Below are positions 48,837 to 59,660 of a DNA stretch of 64,000 nt, piece after piece. Where the stretch lies: the NCBI RefSeq assembly GCF_004402485.1, contig NZ_SOFG01000019.1, forward strand, positions 71,569 through 135,568, given 5' to 3'. The DNA comes from Cryobacterium algoricola. GTDB taxonomy: Bacteria; Actinomycetota; Actinomycetes; Actinomycetales; Microbacteriaceae. The notes beneath the pieces are model-generated. The model had not been told where the DNA came from, did not search any database, and worked only from the letters and a program-made list of their open reading frames with translations. The translations under genes were made by a program, and so were the position numbers. Numbering within the stretch: position 1 is the stretch's first letter; each line of letters opens with the position of its first letter.

Positions 48837-50027
48837 GTGGATCTCACCCTGATCGTCGCGCTCGTGATTGCGCTGTCCCTCGTCTTCGACTTCACCAACG
48901 GCTTCCACGACACCGCGAACGCGATGGCGACACCCATCGCGACCGGGGCGATGCGCCCCAAGGTCGCCGTCGGCCTTGCCGCGGTGCTCAACCTCGTCGG
49001 CGCGTTCCTCTCCACCGAGGTCGCGAAGACCGTGTCGGGGGGCATCATCCGGGAGGGCAACGGCGGGGTCCAGATCACGCCGCAGATCATCTTCGCCGGA
49101 CTCATCGGCGCGATCGTCTGGAACCTGATCACCTGGCTCCGCGGCCTGCCCTCGAGCTCGAGCCACGCCCTCTTCGGCGGCCTGATCGGTGCGGCCATCA
49201 TCGGGATCGGCGTCCAGTCCGTCGACTTCAGCGTCGTCTTCGCCAAGGTGATCTTGCCCGCCCTGATCGCACCGGTCACGGTCGGCGTCGTCGCGCTCAT
49301 CGCGACCCGGCTCGCGTACTTCATCACGCGCCGGGACGCCGGCAAGGCGGACGGCCGGGGCGGCTTCCGCTACGCGCAGATCTTCTCGTCCTCTCTCGTC
49401 GCCCTCGCCCACGGCACCAACGACGCCCAGAAGACGATGGGCGTGATCACCCTGACCCTCATCGCCGGCGGATTCCAGGCCGTGGGCAGCGGACCGCAGT
49501 GGTGGGTCATCTGCACGTGCGCGCTCGCGATCGCGATCGGCACGTACACCGGCGGCTGGCGGATCATCCTCACGATGGGCAGGGGCCTCACCGACGTCAA
49601 GCCGGCCCAGGGCTTCGCGGCGGAGACGAGCACGGCCGCGACCATCCTCGCCTCCAGCCACCTCGGATTCGCGCTGTCGACCACCCAGGTCGCCTCCGGC
49701 TCCGTCATCGGTTCCGGCCTCGGCCGCCGCGGCGCGACCGTGCGCTGGGGCATGGCCGGCCAGATCGCGCTCGGCTGGCTGCTGACCCTGCCGGCTTCCG
49801 CGGTGATGGGCGCGTTTGCCGCCGGCTTCACCCTGCTCGGGCCGATCGGGCTCGTCATCGACCTCGTCCTCGGCTCGGTCATCGTCGCCCTGCTGTTCCG
49901 CCAGTCGCGGCGCACCCGCATCACCCATGACAACCTGCACGACATCGACGACGCCGCCCTCGTCGTCAACATCAAGAAGACGCCCCGGCGCATCGCGCGC
50001 CGCGACCGGAAGAAGGTATCCCTGTGA
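48837..50027 (+). CDS. pit: Pit-family low-affinity inorganic phosphate transporter
   Basis: A 396-residue transporter of the PiT family starting at GTG 48837 (in-frame upstream sequence has no helix). The duplicated family signature is visible: FDFTNGFHDTANAMATPIATGA near the start and LVALAHGTNDAQKTMGVI in the second half. About ten helices. It moves phosphate (with metal) using the proton or sodium gradient. It overlaps the next gene by GTGA. PPK2 in this window is another phosphate-linked gene but is not adjacent. Confidence 0.92.
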   Translation: MDLTLIVALVIALSLVFDFTNGFHDTANAMATPIATGAMRPKVAVGLAAVLNLVGAFLSTEVAKTVSGGIIREGNGGVQITPQIIFAGLIGAIVWNLITWLRGLPSSSSHALFGGLIGAAIIGIGVQSVDFSVVFAKVILPALIAPVTVGVVALIATRLAYFITRRDAGKADGRGGFRYAQIFSSSLVALAHGTNDAQKTMGVITLTLIAGGFQAVGSGPQWWVICTCALAIAIGTYTGGWRIILTMGRGLTDVKPAQGFAAETSTAATILASSHLGFALSTTQVASGSVIGSGLGRRGATVRWGMAGQIALGWLLTLPASAVMGAFAAGFTLLGPIGLVIDLVLGSVIVALLFRQSRRTRITHDNLHDIDDAALVVNIKKTPRRIARRDRKKVSL

Positions 50028-50356
50028 TCGACTGGGGCGCATTCTTCGTCGTCGCAGGGGCCTCGCTCCTGGCGTCGACCGTCGTCGTGAGCCTCTACTC
50101 CCTCGGACTCCGGCTGCTGACGAGTTCCGGCCGGGCCCTCGTGGTGGATCCGGCGTCCTTCACCGGTGCGATCACGGTGCTCACGCCCAAGCGGGCCGCG
50201 AAAGAGGCCAAGCGGCAGCGCAAGTCGGCGACGGCGAACCCGCTGACCGTCTTCCAGAAGCGCCTCGCGCTCGTCGGAGCGTATGCCTGCTTCGTGCTGT
50301 GCGTCGGGGCCGTGCTCTACGGCGTCTACCTGATCGTGCCCGCGCTGCACCGCTGA
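50024..50356 (+). CDS. Small two-helix membrane protein coupled to pit
   Basis: A 110-residue protein starting at GTG 50024, overlapping the pit stop (GTGA). Two hydrophobic helices (ASLLASTVVVSLYSLGLRLL and VGAYACFVLCVGAVLYGVYLIV) flank a basic cytoplasmic loop (TPKRAAKEAKRQRKSATANP). Its coupling to the transporter gene suggests an accessory subunit or regulator. I do not recognise a named family. It ends just before a small hairpin. Confidence 0.72.
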   Translation: MIDWGAFFVVAGASLLASTVVVSLYSLGLRLLTSSGRALVVDPASFTGAITVLTPKRAAKEAKRQRKSATANPLTVFQKRLALVGAYACFVLCVGAVLYGVYLIVPALHR

Positions 50357-50360
50357 CCGC

Positions 50361-50377
50361 ACATCAGCGACTGATGT
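50361..50377 (+). terminator. Short hairpin after the pit operon
   Basis: ACATCAG-CGA-CTGATGT, perfect 7-bp arms with a 3-base loop, 4 bp after the stop. No T-run. It may act with the longer palindrome at 50385. Confidence 0.5.
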
Positions 50378-50384
50378 CGCCTCG

Positions 50385-50444
50385 CGCGCCTGTTGTGCCG
50401 CTACGCTCCTGGCATGCATGGCGCGAAGCGGCGCACCTGGCGCG
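50385..50444. repeat. Imperfect palindrome, family B copy 1
   Basis: 25-bp arms pair at 20 positions. The right arm GGCGCGAAGCGGCGCACCTG and onward (50420-50444) is 24 of 25 identical to the right arm of the palindrome at 63873-63936. Intergenic; no gene lies here. Confidence 0.75.
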
Positions 50445-50487
50445 CTGACCGGCACGCGTGCCGCGTCCCGGTCTCGGTCGTCGTTAT

Positions 50488-50554
50488 GTCGGAGAATTTC
50501 GCGACTCGCGGCATCCGCTGCCCGGGGATGCGGCGTGTCGCGAAAAACTCCGAC
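50488..50554. repeat. Long imperfect palindrome, family C
   Basis: 29-bp arms (50488-50516 and 50526-50554) pair at 25 positions around GCTGCCCGG. It lies between the convergent pit operon and the uracil permease gene, and probably stops transcription in both directions. Together with copy B1 it makes up most of this 238-bp intergenic gap. Confidence 0.78.
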
Positions 50555-50594
50555 GTTGCGTCGGACGACGGGTCGCGCGTCGCGGGTCAGCGGG

Positions 50595-51872
50595 TCAGCG
50601 GTCGGTGCGGCGGAGGCGGCCGATCAGGGTCATCACGTGGTAGATCACGATCGCGGCGACCGTGCCGAGCGCGATGCCGTTGAAGCTGAGGCTGCCGGCG
50701 GTGAACGTGTAGTCGGCGATGCCGATGATGAGCGCGGTGGCGGCCGTGAACTGGTTGACCGGGCGGCTGAAGTCGACCTTGTTGTCGAGCCAGATCTTGA
50801 CGCCGATGATGCCGATCAGGCCGTAGAGGGCGGTCGTGACGCCGCCGAGCACCCCGGCGGGGATGGTGTTGATGACCGCGCCGATCTTGGGGGAGAGGCC
50901 GAGCAGCACGGCGACGAGGCCGGCGACCCAGTACGCGGCGGTCGAGTAGATCCGGGTCGCGGCCATCACGCCGATGTTCTCGCCGTAGGTCGTCGTGCCC
51001 GAGCCGCCGCTGAACCCGGCGAGCATCGTCGCGAGCCCGTCGGCCATCAGGGCGCGACCGGTGAACCGGTTCACCTTCGCATCCGTCATCTGGGCGACGC
51101 CGCGGATGTGGCCGACGTTCTCGGCGACGAGCACGAGCACGACCGGCAGGAACGCGGGAAGCACCCCGAGCACGGCGGCGTTCTCGAACGGGTTCGTCGG
51201 CAGCGTGAACGGCGGCAGGCCGATCCACGCGGCGTCGTTGACCTTGGAGAAGTCGACCTCGCCGGAGAGGACGGCAGCGAGGTAGCCGACCGCGACGCCG
51301 ATCACGATCGAGAGCCGGCCGAGGATGCCGCGGAACAGCACCGTCGAGAGGATGACCGCGGCCAGGGTGATCACGGCAGTCAGGGGAGCGTGGGCGAAGT
51401 TCGCCTTCGCGACCGGCGCCAGGTTGAAACCGATCAGGGCGACGATCGCACCGGACACGACCGGTGGCATCAGCGCGTCGATCCAGCCGGTTCCGGTAAC
51501 CTGCACGACGACGCCGATGATGGCGAGCAGAGCGCCGACGGCGAGGATGCCGAACAGGGCGCTGCCCATGCCCGCCGTCGCGACCGCCGCTGTGATCGGG
51601 GCGATGAAGGCGAACGAGCTGCCGAGGTAGCTCGGCAGTTTGTTCTTCGTGATGATCAGGAAGAGCAGGGTGCCGATGCCGGAGAAGAAGAGGGTGGTGC
51701 TCGGCGGGAACCCCGTGAGCAGCGGAACGAGGAAGGTCGCACCGAACATCGCGACGACGTGCTGGGCGCCGATCCCGATCGTGAGCGGCCAGTTCAGTCG
51801 CTCACCCGGACCGACCACGTCCCCGACCCCGACCGTTTTTCCGTCGCCGTGCAGGGTCCAGGGCAGTGCCAT
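50595..51872 (-). CDS. NCS2-family uracil/xanthine permease
   Basis: A 425-residue nucleobase transporter with about 14 helices. The N-terminal QHVVAMFGATFLVPLLTG contains the conserved QH motif of helix 1. AENVGHIRGV supplies the substrate-binding glutamate, and GSGTTTYGENIGVMAATR is the NCS2 signature. These features are closest to UraA-type uracil permeases. ATG 51872, 58 bp divergent from the esterase gene. Proton symport across the cytoplasmic membrane. No pyrimidine enzyme gene is adjacent. Confidence 0.9.
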   Translation of the reverse strand: MALPWTLHGDGKTVGVGDVVGPGERLNWPLTIGIGAQHVVAMFGATFLVPLLTGFPPSTTLFFSGIGTLLFLIITKNKLPSYLGSSFAFIAPITAAVATAGMGSALFGILAVGALLAIIGVVVQVTGTGWIDALMPPVVSGAIVALIGFNLAPVAKANFAHAPLTAVITLAAVILSTVLFRGILGRLSIVIGVAVGYLAAVLSGEVDFSKVNDAAWIGLPPFTLPTNPFENAAVLGVLPAFLPVVLVLVAENVGHIRGVAQMTDAKVNRFTGRALMADGLATMLAGFSGGSGTTTYGENIGVMAATRIYSTAAYWVAGLVAVLLGLSPKIGAVINTIPAGVLGGVTTALYGLIGIIGVKIWLDNKVDFSRPVNQFTAATALIIGIADYTFTAGSLSFNGIALGTVAAIVIYHVMTLIGRLRRTDR

Positions 51873-51930
51873 TGTCGCTCGTTTCGTAGTGGGACGTATT
51901 CCGATCGTAGTGAAGAATTAGGATCGGACC

Positions 51931-53571
51931 GTGACCCGAACCGTTCAGCCCGCCCACGACGACTCGCTTGACGCGGCACTGACCGTCCGGATCGGGACCG
52001 GCCTGGTGCGCGGAATCCGGGTGCGGGGGGTGCGCGCCTGGCGGGGCATTCCCTACGCCGCCGCGCCCGTCGGAGCGCTGCGGTTCCGTGCTCCCCAGCC
52101 GCCGGAGGCGTGGCCGGGGGTGCGCGACGCGGCCGACTGGGGACCCGTCTCCCCGCAAAGCCACAAGGGCCAGTTCAACGGGGCCCGCCCGGACATCCCG
52201 CAGGACGAGGACTGCCTCAATCTCAACGTGCTCGCCCCGGACGCACCCGTCGACCCGGCCGCGCTCCGCCCGGTGATGGTGTTCATCCACGGCGGCGCGT
52301 ACAGCGTGGGGTCATCCCGGGAGGTGCCCACCCAGGGCGAGGGGCTCGTCCGGCGCGGCGGCATCGTCTACGTGAGCCTGAACTACCGTCTCGGCGCGCT
52401 CGGCTACCTCGACTTCAGCAGCTACTCGACGCCGGAGCGCCCCTTCGAGAGCAATCTCGGGCTGCGGGACCAGGGCGCGGCCCTCGCCTGGGTGCGGGAC
52501 AACATCCGCTTCTTCGGCGGCGACCCGGATGCCGTGACGCTCTTCGGCGAGTCCGCCGGCGGCAATGCCGTGACGACCCTGATGACCGTGCCGAGCGCCC
52601 ACGGGCTCTTCCAGCGCGCGATCGCACAGAGCGCACCGCCGAACGCGGTCTATCCGCCGGCGCTCACGGCGGAGTGGGCGCGCGATTTCGTGAGCATCCT
52701 CGCCGCACGCGCGGCAGCGGACGGGATCCCGCGCGCGACGTCGGACGGTGACCAGGATGCACTGGCCGAGCCGAACCCGAACCCGACCGCGAACCCGGAT
52801 GCGCTCGAGCAGTCCCGGGCGCTGCTGCTCGGCGCGACCCCGGCCCGGCTCGCCGCCGCGACGATGGAACTCACCGTGCGGGCGCCCGACCAGTACCCCG
52901 GCACGATTCCGCTGTCGCCCGTCATCGACGGCGACTTCCTGCCCGAACGCCCGCTCGATGCGTTCCGCGACGGCCGCGCGGCACGGATCCCGCTGATCAT
53001 CGGCACCAACGCCCGCGAGGGCTCGCTCTTCAGCGGTCGGATCGATATCCTCGCGTCGACGCCCAAGCGCATCCGTGCGATCTTCGCCAACACCAAGAAG
53101 AAGGCGCGCAAGGCGCTCACGGCGCAGTACCCGGGGATTCCGGCGCTGCGGCCGGCGCTGGACTTCGGCGGCGACTTCTCCTTCTGGTACCCGAGCGTGA
53201 AGGTCGGCGAGCGTCACTCCCGCTACGCCCCCGTGCACTTCTACCGCTTCGACTTCGCTCCGCGACTCGTGCGGCGGATGGGCCTCGACGCGACCCACGG
53301 CCTCGAACTGTTCCCGCTCTTCGACCGGCTCGACGGCTGGTTCGGCCGCGGCATGACGATCATCGGCGGCCGCCGCGAGTTCAAGGCGATCGGCGCGCGC
53401 ATGCAGCGCTGGTGGCTCGGCTTCGCGACGACAGGCGAACCGGATGCCGCCTGGCCGCTCTACGACGAGGCGCGCCGACTGACCCTCATCATCGACGCGG
53501 CCGACCGGGTCGAGTCCGATCCGCTCGCCGAGCGGCGGCTGGCGTGGGGAGCCTTCGTCCCGCACGTCTGA
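51931..53571 (+). CDS. Type B carboxylesterase
   Basis: A 546-residue alpha/beta hydrolase of the carboxylesterase B/cholinesterase family. EDCLNLNV is at 93-100, the oxyanion hole HGGAY at 120-124, the nucleophile GESAGG with Ser208, a Glu in NAREGSLF and the catalytic His in ATHGLELFP. Signal peptide absent, so cytoplasmic or leaderless export is unclear. Around residues 275-290 there is an extra loop EPNPNPTANPDALEQ. GTG start. It hydrolyses esters of unknown nature. It sits between two permease genes but no pathway is evident. Confidence 0.9.
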   Translation: MTRTVQPAHDDSLDAALTVRIGTGLVRGIRVRGVRAWRGIPYAAAPVGALRFRAPQPPEAWPGVRDAADWGPVSPQSHKGQFNGARPDIPQDEDCLNLNVLAPDAPVDPAALRPVMVFIHGGAYSVGSSREVPTQGEGLVRRGGIVYVSLNYRLGALGYLDFSSYSTPERPFESNLGLRDQGAALAWVRDNIRFFGGDPDAVTLFGESAGGNAVTTLMTVPSAHGLFQRAIAQSAPPNAVYPPALTAEWARDFVSILAARAAADGIPRATSDGDQDALAEPNPNPTANPDALEQSRALLLGATPARLAAATMELTVRAPDQYPGTIPLSPVIDGDFLPERPLDAFRDGRAARIPLIIGTNAREGSLFSGRIDILASTPKRIRAIFANTKKKARKALTAQYPGIPALRPALDFGGDFSFWYPSVKVGERHSRYAPVHFYRFDFAPRLVRRMGLDATHGLELFPLFDRLDGWFGRGMTIIGGRREFKAIGARMQRWWLGFATTGEPDAAWPLYDEARRLTLIIDAADRVESDPLAERRLAWGAFVPHV

Positions 53572-53652
53572 TCCGGACCAGGCCGGGGGTCGAGAGCGAC
53601 AAGCGTAAGCTGGTAGCTGAGAATCAGCCGAGACGGCAGCCTGGAGAACCCC

Positions 53653-55589
<1,937 letters not shown>

Positions 55590-55719
55590 GCCGCCATCGT
55601 CGCCGACACTCGCCGTCAGCTCCGACCGTCGCCGTTCTGCCGGCGATTCTCGGCACGAACGGCGAGGTGGCGGCCCGGCCGCGGCATCCGCTCGGGCCGG
55701 AAGCGGGCAGTGCCGCGCG

Positions 55720-56574
55720 CTATTCGAGGAAGCCGCGGAGCAGGAGGGCGGTGCCGGCGAGGTGCTCCGCCATCGCCTGCGCGGCCGCATCGGGCCGGCC
55801 GGCGAGGATCGCCGCGACGATCTCCTCGTGCTGCCGGTCCGAATGCGCGATGTTCGGGCCCAGGAGCGGGATGGCGTCGAGGAGCTCGTTGACCCGCATC
55901 CGCACCTCGGCGAGGAGCGGAACGAGCGAGGGGGAACCCGCCAGCTCCCCGATCATGAGGTGCAGCCGCGAGTCGAGCCGCCGGTAGTCCGCGCTCGTCG
56001 CGGCCCGCGACTCGGCCAGGCTCGCCCAGAGCTGTTCCCGCGCGGCCTGCCCGAGCGCACGGGCAGCGGCGTGCCGGGCGGCGCCCACCTCGAGAATCTC
56101 ACGCAGGGTGAGCGCGTCGTCGATCTCGCGCGCTGGCGGCACCCGCCGGGCGAGCGGATGCGCCGACGCCGGAACCCCGGAGACCGCAGCACCCCCGTCG
56201 GTCCCGTCCGTGGCCCCGGAGCCGCTCATGGTCGGGTCCGCGAGTCGGGTCGCGCTGCCGGTGGCACCGGTCCCCTCGGCGGTCGCGCTACCGGTTCCCG
56301 GCAGGACCTCGGTCACGAAGGTGCCGCCGTATCGCCCGCGCCGGGCGACCAGGTACCCGGCGTCGGCGAGGCTCTTGAGTGCATCCCTCAGGGTGTCGCG
56401 GCTCACCGCGAGCATCGCCGCGAGTTCGCGTTCGGAGGGGAGCCGCTCGCCGGGGGCGATCAGGCCGAGACGCACCGTCTGCAGCAGCCGCTGCACGGTC
56501 TCCTCGAAGGCGTTGCCGCCGTGCACCGGCCGGAGCAGGAGGCCGCTGTCGCGGCCGGGGGATTCATCGATCAT
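55720..56574 (-). CDS. GntR/FadR-family regulator (FCD domain)
   Basis: A 284-residue regulator. Residues about 18-90 are the GntR winged helix (QRLLQTVRLGLIAPGERLPSERELAAMLAVSRDTLRDALKSLADAGYLVARRGRYGGTFV). A disordered Gly/Thr/Ala linker of about 50 residues follows. The FCD ligand domain (about 150-284) has EIDDALTLREILEVGAARHAA, metal-binding-like residues RLDSRLHLMIGELAG and SDRQHEEIVAAI. It lies 85 bp downstream of the last gene of the ethanolamine-type cluster and on the same strand, so it is the probable local regulator, responding to a carboxylate-like metabolite. Confidence 0.85.
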   Translation of the reverse strand: MIDESPGRDSGLLLRPVHGGNAFEETVQRLLQTVRLGLIAPGERLPSERELAAMLAVSRDTLRDALKSLADAGYLVARRGRYGGTFVTEVLPGTGSATAEGTGATGSATRLADPTMSGSGATDGTDGGAAVSGVPASAHPLARRVPPAREIDDALTLREILEVGAARHAAARALGQAAREQLWASLAESRAATSADYRRLDSRLHLMIGELAGSPSLVPLLAEVRMRVNELLDAIPLLGPNIAHSDRQHEEIVAAILAGRPDAAAQAMAEHLAGTALLLRGFLE

Positions 56575-56659
56575 GGTGGGTCCGTTACGTTTACCGGTGT
56601 CCAGTTGACCACAGATTCCGCGGGCCTCCGGTTTCCAGGCCGTGCTCGTGCTCGCGGGC

Positions 56660-57451
56660 CTACAGGGGCGTGACGTACGCCGAGCTGATGCCGCCGTCGA
56701 CGAGGAACGTCGACCCGGTGATGAAGGAGGAGTCGTCGCTCGCGAGGAACGCGACGGCGGCGGCGAGTTCGGCGGGCTCGGCGAAGCGACCGACCGGGAT
56801 GTGCACGAGCCGCCTGGCCGCCCGCTCCGGGTCCTTCGCGAAGAGTTCCTGGAGCAGCGGCGTGTTCACCGGGCCGGGGCAGAGCGCGTTGACCCGGATG
56901 CCCTGCCGCGCGAACTGCACCCCGAGCTCCCGGCTGAGGGCGAGCACCCCGCCCTTCGACGCCGTGTAGGAGATCTGGCTCGTCGCCGAGCCGAGCACCG
57001 CGACGAAGGAGGCCGTGTTGATGATCGATCCGCTGCCCTGCAGTGTCATGTGGCGGAGGGCCGCTCGGCAGCAGAGGTAGACCGACTTCAGGTTGACGTC
57101 CTGCACGCGCTGCCAGGCGGGCAGCTCCGTCGTCTCGATCGAGTCGTCGTCCGGTGGCGAGATGCCGGCGTTGTTGAAGGCCACGTCAACGGAACCGTAG
57201 GTGTGCTTCGCCGTGTCGAAGAGGGCGTTGACCTCGTCCTCGTCCGTCACGTCGACCTTCACGAACAGGCCGCCGACTTCGGCCGCGGCGACGCGACCCG
57301 CGGCCTCGTCGAGGTCGCCGATCACGACCGTCGCGCCCTCCGCTGCGAACCGGCGGGCGGTCGCGAGGCCGATCCCGCTCGCTCCGCCCGTGATCACGGC
57401 GACCTTCCCGGCGAGTCGCTGGGTCAGGTCGATCGGGGTGATGGTGCTCAT
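56660..57451 (-). CDS. Short-chain dehydrogenase, proposed gamma-glutamylethanolamide alcohol dehydrogenase
   Basis: A 263-residue classical SDR. NAD(P) loop TGGASGIG at 21-28, NNAG at 93-96, catalytic Ser148, Tyr162 and Lys166 (SYTASKGG), and VNTPLLQELF near the end. Generic annotation would be 3-oxoacyl-ACP reductase. Its context suggests another role: it overlaps the aldehyde dehydrogenase by ATGA and is the last gene of a four-gene set with a gamma-glutamyl ligase and a gamma-glutamyl hydrolase. Oxidising the hydroxyl group of gamma-glutamylethanolamide to the aldehyde would supply the missing step. Inferred only. Confidence 0.85.
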   Translation of the reverse strand: MSTITPIDLTQRLAGKVAVITGGASGIGLATARRFAAEGATVVIGDLDEAAGRVAAAEVGGLFVKVDVTDEDEVNALFDTAKHTYGSVDVAFNNAGISPPDDDSIETTELPAWQRVQDVNLKSVYLCCRAALRHMTLQGSGSIINTASFVAVLGSATSQISYTASKGGVLALSRELGVQFARQGIRVNALCPGPVNTPLLQELFAKDPERAARRLVHIPVGRFAEPAELAAAVAFLASDDSSFITGSTFLVDGGISSAYVTPL

Positions 57452-58839
57452 GGCTGCTCCTGGTGGTTGGGGGTGGAGATCTCGTCGACGGCGATGAAGA
57501 CGTTCTTCGTCTCGCTGAAACTCAGGGGGGCGTCCGGGCCCAGTTCGCGGCCGAGCCCGGACTGCTTGAACCCGCCGAACGGGGTCGAGTAGCGCACCGA
57601 GGAATGCGAATTCACCGAGAGGTTCCCGGATTCGACGGCGCGCGCCACCCGGATCGCCCGGCCGACGTCGCGGGTCCAGATCGAGCCGGACAGGCCGTAC
57701 GCCGTGTCGTTGGCGAGGCCGACGGCATCCGCTTCGCCGTCGAAGGGCAGGACGGTGACGACGGGGCCGAAGATCTCCTCCGTGGCCGTGCGGTCGGTGC
57801 GCGAGGGGGCCAGCACCGTCGGCGGGAACCAGAACCCGGGGCCGTCGGGCGCGCTGCCGCGGAAGAGCACGGGCGCGCCGGACGGAACGTACCCGGAGAC
57901 GCTTGCGAAGTGCTCCGCCGAAACGAGCGGGCCCATCTCCGTGCCGGGGTCGAGCGGGTCGCCGACGCGCACCGCGGCGACGGCGGGTTCGAGCAGTTCC
58001 AGGAACCGGTCGTAGACGCTGCGTTCGACGAGGATGCGGCTGCGCGCGCAGCAGTCCTGGCCGGCGTTCTCGAACACCCCGGACGGCGCGGCCGCCGCGG
58101 CCTTCTCGAGGTCGGAATCGGCGAAGACGATGTTGGCGCTCTTGCCGCCGAGTTCGAGGGTGACCCGTTTCACCTGCGCGGCGCAGCCGGCCATTACCCG
58201 CTTGCCGACCGCGGTCGAACCCGTGAAGACGACCTTCCGCACGGCGGGATGCGTGACGAACCGCTCTCCGACGACCGAACCACGACCGGGGAGCACCTGG
58301 AACAGGTGCTCGGGCAGGCCGGACTCGAGTGCGAGCTCGCCGAGGCGGATGCTCGACAGCGGCGTCCACTCGGCGGGCTTGAGCAGCACCGCGTTGCCGG
58401 CCGCGAGGGCGGGCGCGAAGCCCCACGCGGCGATCGTCATCGGGAAGTTCCACGGCGTGATGATGCCGACGACGCCGAGCGGCTCCTGGAAGGTGACGTC
58501 GAGGCCGCCGGCCACGGGGATCTGGCGCCCGAACATCCGCTCCGGCGCGGCGGAGTAGTACTCGAGCACGTCGCGCACGTGCCCGGCCTCCCAGCGGGCC
58601 TGGCTGAGCGGATGCCCCGAGTTCGTGACCTCGATCCGTGCCAGGTTCTCCCGGTCGCCGTCGACCGCTGCGGCGAAGCGGCGGAGCGCGGCCGCCTTGT
58701 CGGCGGGGGAGACCCGCGCCCAGGACCGCTGGGCGACGTGCGCCCGCTCGATCGCGGCATCCGTCGCCTCGAGATCCCGGTGCTCGACGACGGAGACCAC
58801 GGTCTCGTCGGCCGGGTTGACCACGGTGTAGCTGCTCAC
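57448..58839 (-). CDS. NAD(P)-dependent aldehyde dehydrogenase
   Basis: A 463-residue aldehyde dehydrogenase starting at GTG 58839. Cofactor and catalytic motifs: PWNFP (129-133), GSTAVGK, LELGGKSANIVF with general-base Glu229, and FENAGQDCCARSR with catalytic Cys263. C-terminal PFGGFKQSGLGRELG. It resembles the PuuC/betaine-aldehyde group. It overlaps the PuuD-type gene upstream (GTGA) and the SDR downstream (ATGA). In the proposed pathway it oxidises gamma-glutamyl-aminoacetaldehyde to gamma-glutamylglycine; gamma-glutamyl-aminobutyraldehyde is the alternative if the pathway serves putrescine. Confidence 0.9.
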   Translation of the reverse strand: MSSYTVVNPADETVVSVVEHRDLEATDAAIERAHVAQRSWARVSPADKAAALRRFAAAVDGDRENLARIEVTNSGHPLSQARWEAGHVRDVLEYYSAAPERMFGRQIPVAGGLDVTFQEPLGVVGIITPWNFPMTIAAWGFAPALAAGNAVLLKPAEWTPLSSIRLGELALESGLPEHLFQVLPGRGSVVGERFVTHPAVRKVVFTGSTAVGKRVMAGCAAQVKRVTLELGGKSANIVFADSDLEKAAAAAPSGVFENAGQDCCARSRILVERSVYDRFLELLEPAVAAVRVGDPLDPGTEMGPLVSAEHFASVSGYVPSGAPVLFRGSAPDGPGFWFPPTVLAPSRTDRTATEEIFGPVVTVLPFDGEADAVGLANDTAYGLSGSIWTRDVGRAIRVARAVESGNLSVNSHSSVRYSTPFGGFKQSGLGRELGPDAPLSFSETKNVFIAVDEISTPNHQEQP

Positions 58840-59660
58840 TCGGAGATCCTTCGGTTCGGTGTGGAGCGCGCGGCGCGGTAGCCGCGCGCGGCGTCGACGA
58901 GGCCCGCGAACAGGCGGAGGTCGTCGGGATCCTGCTCCGGGTGCCACTGCACGGCGACCCCGAAGCCGGCGCCGGCGAGCTCGACGGCCTGCACGACGCC
59001 CTCGCCGGTCACGGCGGTCACGGACAGTCCGGCGCCGAGCCGGTCGATCGACTGGTGGTGGTAGACCGGCACGGTGACGGTCGACTGCGGGGCCTCGAGC
59101 AGGTCGTGCAGCCGGGAGTCCGGGGCGACGACGACGTCGACGACCCCGAACACCCCGCCCCCGGCCTGGTGCCCGGTGTGGCCGAGCAGGTCGGGAAGGT
59201 GCTGGTGCAGGGTGCCGCCGAGACTGACGTTGAGCAGCTGGGCGCCGCGGCAGATCCCGAGGAAGGGCAGGTCCCGCTCGATCGCGGCGCGGAGCAGCTC
59301 GTCCTCCCAGGCGTCCCTGTCCCGGCGCGGCTGGTCGGTGAGCGGATGCGCCGCCTGGCCGTACCGGGCGGGATCGACGTCCTTCCCCCCGGTCACGATC
59401 AGGCCGTCGAGGGCGTCGAGCACCCGGCCGACCGTCTCCGGGTTCGCGGGCTGCGGCGGAAGCAGCACGGCGATGCCGCCGGCGCGGATCACCGCGTCGA
59501 AATACACCTCGGGCAGGAACGCCGCGGACACGTCCCAGACCCCGGTCGTGGCCTGTTCGAGGTAGGTGGTCAGACCGATCAGCGGAGTGGACGTCGGAGT
59601 GGACGCCGGCGCGGAAACCGGTGCCGTGACCGGTGCTCGGTCCGGGTCAGAGCCGTTCAA
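58836..59660 (-). CDS. Gamma-glutamyl hydrolase of the PuuD class I amidotransferase family
   Basis: A 274-residue peptidase C26-type amidotransferase. LIGLTTYLEQATTGVW opens the fold, TGGKDVDPARYG follows, the nucleophile is Cys137 (FLGICRGAQLLNV), and the pair His240 and Glu242 (AVQWHPEQ) completes the triad. No ATG or GTG precedes the fold; TTG 59660 overlaps the end of the synthetase gene by 14 bp and is the only common start codon. The first 27 residues are Thr/Pro/Ala-rich. Family role: releases the amine or amino acid from gamma-glutamyl conjugates. Confidence 0.88.
   Translation of the reverse strand: MNGSDPDRAPVTAPVSAPASTPTSTPLIGLTTYLEQATTGVWDVSAAFLPEVYFDAVIRAGGIAVLLPPQPANPETVGRVLDALDGLIVTGGKDVDPARYGQAAHPLTDQPRRDRDAWEDELLRAAIERDLPFLGICRGAQLLNVSLGGTLHQHLPDLLGHTGHQAGGGVFGVVDVVVAPDSRLHDLLEAPQSTVTVPVYHHQSIDRLGAGLSVTAVTGEGVVQAVELAGAGFGVAVQWHPEQDPDDLRLFAGLVDAARGYRAARSTPNRRISE

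Noticed and set aside
55590..55719. Hairpin between the DUF4190-like and GntR genes
   Set aside because: Outer arms GCCGCCA/TGGCGGC pair, but the interior pairs poorly; too weak to call.
56596..56613. GGTGTCCAGTTGACCACA as GntR operator upstream of the regulator
   Set aside because: Imperfect symmetry and no second copy found in the 61039-61233 promoter region, so not called.
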